The notes below the pieces were generated by a model. That model was not told where the DNA came from. It was given only the letters and a program-made list of their open reading frames with translations, and searched no databases. From positions 542,168 through 606,167 of the forward strand of contig MNCI01000651.1 of NCBI GenBank assembly GCA_015680685.1: 64,000 nt of DNA. Reading direction: 5' to 3'. Made by a program: the position numbers and the translations under genes. The DNA comes from Gnetum montanum (taxonomy: Eukaryota > Streptophyta > Gnetopsida > Gnetales > Gnetaceae). This document shows, piece by piece, positions 60,540 through 64,000 of the stretch; the stretch's first letter is position 1, and the number at the start of each line of letters is the position of its first letter.

Positions 60540-61290
60540 AATTTAAAAGTTCATTACATAATAAATCAAACCTCTCATCATCATTAAGATCATCATCTAA
60601 TGAATCAATAGCATCATCAGTGAGGGCCATGCACATGAGATGATAATTTTTTGCATCCTCCTCAACTTCTTCCTCACTCTACTCCCCATCATCCCAACTT
60701 GTATATAAGTTGGTCTTCTTTACTTCTTCAATGGATTTATTCTTGGATTGCAACTTGAAACGACTAGGACATTCAAAGGCCATATGGCCTTTTTCACCAC
60801 ATATCCAACATTCTAAAGAATAAAAAGCTAAATTAGAATATAACAAAATTCTTACCTCTTTCTTTGGCTTTGTACTAATTGAATCTTTCATGATATGTTC
60901 CTTTATTTCTTCTAGTTATTACTCATTATAGTTTCCTAGTAAGAAAGGCAATCTCATCTTCAGTATCCTCATCATGCTCATTGAGCTCCTTCTCCTTTGA
61001 GGTAGTCTTCAAGGTAATGGGTCTTTCTTGGATAGCTCCTTCTCTTATGAGATTCATTTCATAAGCAATCATATCACTTTGAAGCTCTTCAAATTTTAGA
61101 GTTGAGAAGTCTCTGATTTCTTCCATGGCTATGACCTTAGGTCTGAACTGCAATTGAAAAGTTCTGATCATTTTAATGATCACATCACTTTTAGGCAAGT
61201 CTTTACCAGTACCTTTAATGGCCACAACAATATCATTGACTCTACAAAAATAATCTTTTATCTTTTCACCTTCTCTCATTTTAAGCTTAT
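60540..61290 (-). pseudogene. Gag of copia element F, with zinc knuckle
   Basis: The minus strand from 61279 reads MREGEKIKDYFCRVNDIVVA, IIKMIRTFQLQFRPKVIAME, FEELQSDMIAYEMNLI and EDEIAFLTRKL. After a stop comes a Cys-His-box knuckle CWICGEKGHMAFECP (60810-60770), then an acidic tail (TSWDDGE, ALTDDAIDSLDDD). This is the UBN2-type gag of plant copia elements followed by the C-x2-C-x4-H-x4-C RNA-binding motif, the usual Sirevirus layout. It coats element RNA in its family. The N-terminus is cut off by the N at 61291. Confidence 0.85.
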
Positions 61291-61291
61291 N

Positions 61292-62291
61292 TTATTTTTT
61301 AGAACAAAAGAAAAAGAATACAAGAGCAAGAGAACTTATGATGGACCTTTTAGTATGTCAAAAGATTAAGAAAAATGGAAGACAAGGTTGTTTGTGTATG
61401 TGTATGATTTTTGTGCTTGCAAGATAAAACCTTGGATCAAGACAAGAAGGTTTGCAGAAGTTTGATGAGCATGAACAAGGATCAAAGAATTTATCATGCA
61501 AAGAAAGTTGAAGAAAGACATCTTTGAGAAGTAGTAGATATCTTAGTAGAATTGAAGGATGCTTAGGCAAAGATGTCTTCAAGAAACAATAGATGTCTTT
61601 CCTCAAGCAAAGATGTCTTCACCAGAAAAAGGCATCTTCAAAAAATGTAGGCCAGTTTTAGAAAGACATCATTCACTAGACAAAGATGTCTTCCTAGAAT
61701 GGAGATTTCAAAAAGACGTCTTTCCCATATTTTCTTCCATGATTGTTAGCTAGCTATTTTATGAGTTCTAAGAGGGATTTTGAAATGTGGTAGCTATAAG
61801 AAGACATCATATGCATTGGGAAATGTTCAAGCTCTTGTGCAATCATTGTTTAATCATCTATCAGTCATTGTAATGTTGCACCTCATTATATTGTCATTTG
61901 TCCATTGTAAAGTGTAATGTATCTCAAAGTACAATCATTAGCAACCTAAGTTGCATTCATTCCTTGTAATTATTTTTCTTTCTTATTTCCCTGTAGGTTT
62001 GATGTGTTTCTTGTTGGAAGGCATCTTGCTTGAGCTTGTTAAGATCTTGCGAGATTGAGTGGTTGGTGTTGCAATACAACACTTTGGAGTGAAGCCCAAG
62101 ATTGTAAAGGTTGTGGAAGCTTGAAAACCATATTCTAAGCCAAATGAGACCTTGTAGGATTGAGTGGTTGGTGCAATGTCACAACACTCTAGACTAGGGC
62201 TTAGAGATTGTATAGGATGTGATACCCTTTAAACCACATTTGAGAGAAACAAAGTTTGGAGGTGTGCTTGTGATCTACCCTCTAAGTGTGC
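61292..62291 (+). repeat. F right LTR, in reversed orientation between two Ns
   Basis: This 1,000-base block is bounded by single Ns at 61291 and 62292. It contains most of an F-type LTR read in the plus direction (GACCTTTTAGTATGTCAAAA at 61346 through GATCTACCCTCTAAGTGTGC at the end), whereas the element's gag and other LTR read on the minus strand. Its first 99 bases are repeated exactly, inverted, right after the second N. Turning the block around would restore a normal 5' LTR next to gag. Confidence 0.8.
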
Positions 62292-62292
62292 N

Positions 62293-62391
62293 CAACCTTG
62301 TCTTCCATTTTTCTTAATCTTTTGACATACTAAAAGGTCCATCATAAGTTCTCTTGCTCTTGTATTCTTTTTCTTTTGTTCTAAAAAATAA
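62293..62391 (-). repeat. 99-bp exact inverted copy of 61292-61390
   Basis: CAACCTTGTCTTCCATTTTT through TTCTAAAAAATAA is the exact reverse complement of the start of the block to the left. Perfect identity here contrasts with the heavy divergence between the real LTR pairs. Confidence 0.9.
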
Positions 62392-62610
62392 AACAAAAAT
62401 TCTTCATGTATTTCTTCTCTCTTACACATGTTTAGGTGGGGTTTTGTTCCACTTCTTTTTGTTGCTATTCAAAAAGGAGAAGAATTTTTGATATGTGCTT
62501 GAGATGTATATTCTAGTGATTTGGGAAAATTGAGGATATATGCCTTCATAAGTTCTAAAGACTACTAATCCATTTTCTTAAGTTTTGGACAATACCAAAA
62601 AGGGGGAGAT
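62392..62610 (+). other. 3' end of E internal region with purine tract
   Basis: Untranslated sequence of E beyond F, ending with ACCAAAAAGGGGGAGAT, the plus-strand primer site directly before the right LTR at 62611. Confidence 0.75.
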
Positions 62611-63822
62611 TGTTGAAATTTTGGTATATCAAAACATTAAGAAAAATCAAGAATATGAGATGTTGTGGAATGTGATGTTTTTGCAGGACATGAAAGAGAG
62701 CTCAAGAGATGACATCTACAAAGAAATTTCAAAGTGGAAATCACAAGAACCTACTGAACATAAATCAAGACTCAAGGAATGAGATCTACAATGAACTGTC
62801 AACATAAAGACTTCAAGGACTCAAGAGATCTTAGACAAGGACTTCATTAAAAAAGTGGAAGCAAGGGCAAAGATGAAGACTGCAACAAAATTAAGAAATT
62901 CCCAAGAGTAGGGATGAGCCAAATCAACGAAACAAAGCCTCAGGAAGCAAAGCCCAAAAGCTAAGAAGATATCCCCTAAAAGTAGAAGACATCTTGGCCA
63001 AAGTATAGAAGGACCAAAGAAAACATCTTGCTAAAATAGTAGACATCTCCTCTCTAAAGAAGATGTTTCCTTAGAGACATCTCATTTGGTGGAGAGACAT
63101 CTCCCCTAAATTGAGTTTTGTGTAGTAATATGTCTCAATCTTGAAGAAGACATCTTCCCTAGCCATTAGATAGTTGTTGCATGAATTCTGAGGTGATTTT
63201 GGAAACATCAAGGCTATAAGAAGACTTCATTCTTTTGGAAAAAGTGTAAGAAAGTGTCAACATAAAGCAATCATTGTGTGCATTATTCAGTTTTTGTACC
63301 TCATTGTATTATCTACTAAACTATTATAGTGATTATATTGTCCTATGATTCAAAGTATAAGGACCAATAAATTAGTTGTATTCTTCCCTTGTAATTTATT
63401 TTTCTCTTTCTTTTTGCCCTACTAGGGTTAATGCACTTCTTATGAGAAGGCATCATTATTCATCTTGTCAAGATCCTGCTAGGATTAAGTGGTTCATGTA
63501 GTGTCACAACACTCCAAAGTGAAACTCAATTTATAAAGCTTGTGGGATACTTGAAACTACATTCTAAGCTTGTTAGGATCTAGCCAAGTTAAGTGGATTC
63601 ATGCCATTGAATCACTCTGAAGTGGAGCTTAAAATTGTACAGGGTGGTATACCCTTCAAACCACATTTTAGAGAGAAACAATGTCTAGAGGTGTGCAAGT
63701 GATCTACCCTTTAAGTCAGGAGTACCTAAGTTGGGGAACCACATATTTTTGGTTGTGGTTTTTCTGTCAATTCATTTTTTCAAGGGAACTTATTCATCTC
63801 TCCCCCTAACCTGCGTGCCCCA
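62611..63822 (+). repeat. E right (3') LTR, about 1212 bp
   Basis: Starts TGTTGAAATTTTGG after the purine tract and matches 53380-54510. It then continues with AAGTTGGGGAACCACAT and a C-rich end (CTCCCCCTAACCTGC). The right edge at CA 63821-63822 is a best guess. Confidence 0.8.
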
Positions 63823-64000
63823 TCCTCTCCCCACCCCCACCCCCTACCTTTCCTAAGTTCTACAATCCTCATCATTATCACATGAAGTTCTACATCGAGC
63901 ATGTGGTATGCTTTGGTTACTATATCTAGGGTATTCTTTATAATTGTTTGGATATTTTATATTCTATTTTCTATAGTGATAATAGAGAGAGTACTCCTAG
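63823..64000. other. Right flank of E, nothing recognised
   Basis: A pyrimidine-rich tract (CTCTCCCCACCCCCACCCC) followed by AT-rich sequence. No gene seen. Confidence 0.5.

Larger units (their letters stand above)
56236..62391 (-). mobile_element. F: copia-like element inserted into the 3' region of E
   Basis: The left LTR and purine tract, gag at 60540-61290 and an LTR copy at 61292-62391 define a minus-strand element between the RNase H stop of E (56181) and E's own 3' end (62400-62610). Between gag and the 3' LTR there is no protease, integrase or RT, only an unrelated ORF relic at 58440-59560. The right LTR is reversed between two Ns (61291 and 62292), probably an assembly fault. F appears non-autonomous. 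Confidence 0.7.
53380..63822 (+). mobile_element. E: Sirevirus-like Ty1/copia element, gag to integrase deleted
   Basis: The LTRs at 53380-54510 and 62611-63822 match (for example CTCAAGAGATGACATCTA, then TGAACTGTCAACATAAAGAC). A textbook purine tract AAAAAGGGGGAGAT lies directly before the right LTR, giving plus orientation. The interior starts abruptly in the acidic linker between integrase and RT, so gag, protease and integrase were deleted together with the LTR end and the primer site. RT and RNase H remain (54511-56181). Element F interrupts the 3' region. Flanks TCATT and TCCTC are a weak target-duplication candidate. Confidence 0.8.

Noticed and set aside
53380-63822. Integrated pararetrovirus (caulimovirus-like) origin for the RT fragments
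   Set aside because: All RT regions come with LTRs, purine tracts and retrotransposon-type RNase H or integrase order, and no movement protein or coat motifs are seen.
1-64000. CRISPR arrays, operons, bacterial promoters, tRNA genes
   Set aside because: The repeats are LTRs, tandem arrays or microsatellites; coding relics are eukaryotic retroelements; tRNA-like strings are only primer-binding sites without cloverleaf potential.

Overview
This window looks like intergenic heterochromatin from a large plant genome. It is AT-rich, has no intact host gene, and is built almost entirely of nested, heavily mutated LTR retrotransposons. The families (Ty3/gypsy Tat and Athila-like, Ty1/copia Sirevirus-like), their primer-binding sites (tRNA-Asp and initiator tRNA-Met) and a 5S rRNA-derived relic are all plant-typical. 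Most coding regions are broken by stops and frameshifts of the C-to-T / G-to-A kind, as expected for old methylated copies. Slowly purged nests like this fit a gymnosperm, but that is inference; the sequence proves only a seed-plant-type repeat landscape.

Layout. (1) 1-29572: a minus-strand Tat-type gypsy element, A. Its left LTR is cut by the window edge, its integrase, RNase H and RT lie at 2010-5390, and its protease, gag and right LTR lie at 24390-29572. About 18.7 kb separates RT from protease. That gap holds short imperfect repeats (5620-6290), a tandem array of roughly 190-bp units (6590-8540) and a plus-strand intron-containing gene relic, G (about 11003-23519). G is itself split by a minus-strand Athila-like element, B1 (13907-23273). 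(2) 29640-34143: a second minus-strand gypsy gag (H), a plus-strand gag-like fragment and poorly resolved sequence. (3) 34144-50002: a four-level nest. A copia-like non-autonomous element D has B2 (a pol-less Athila relative with a perfect ATAAT target duplication) inside its right LTR. B2 has a small plus-strand LTR element C inside its gag. C carries an intronless copy of a CCR4-type deadenylase gene and a 5S rRNA-like sequence instead of gag-pol. (4) 50003-51548: the 3' end and LTR of a plus-strand B-family element (B3), then poorly resolved sequence to 53379. (5) 53380-63822: a plus-strand Sirevirus-like copia element E that has lost gag to integrase. It is interrupted by a minus-strand copia-like element F, which has gag and a putative plant transposon-protein ORF but no visible pol.

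The most noteworthy points are the apparent gene transduction by C, the multi-exon gene relic G, accessory non-pol ORFs in D and F, and single-N junctions flanked by exact inverted copies. One of these junction pairs encloses exactly 1,000 bp that runs backwards relative to the rest of its LTR, which points to an assembly error. No functional pathway operates here: each element's genes served its own replication and all appear dead.
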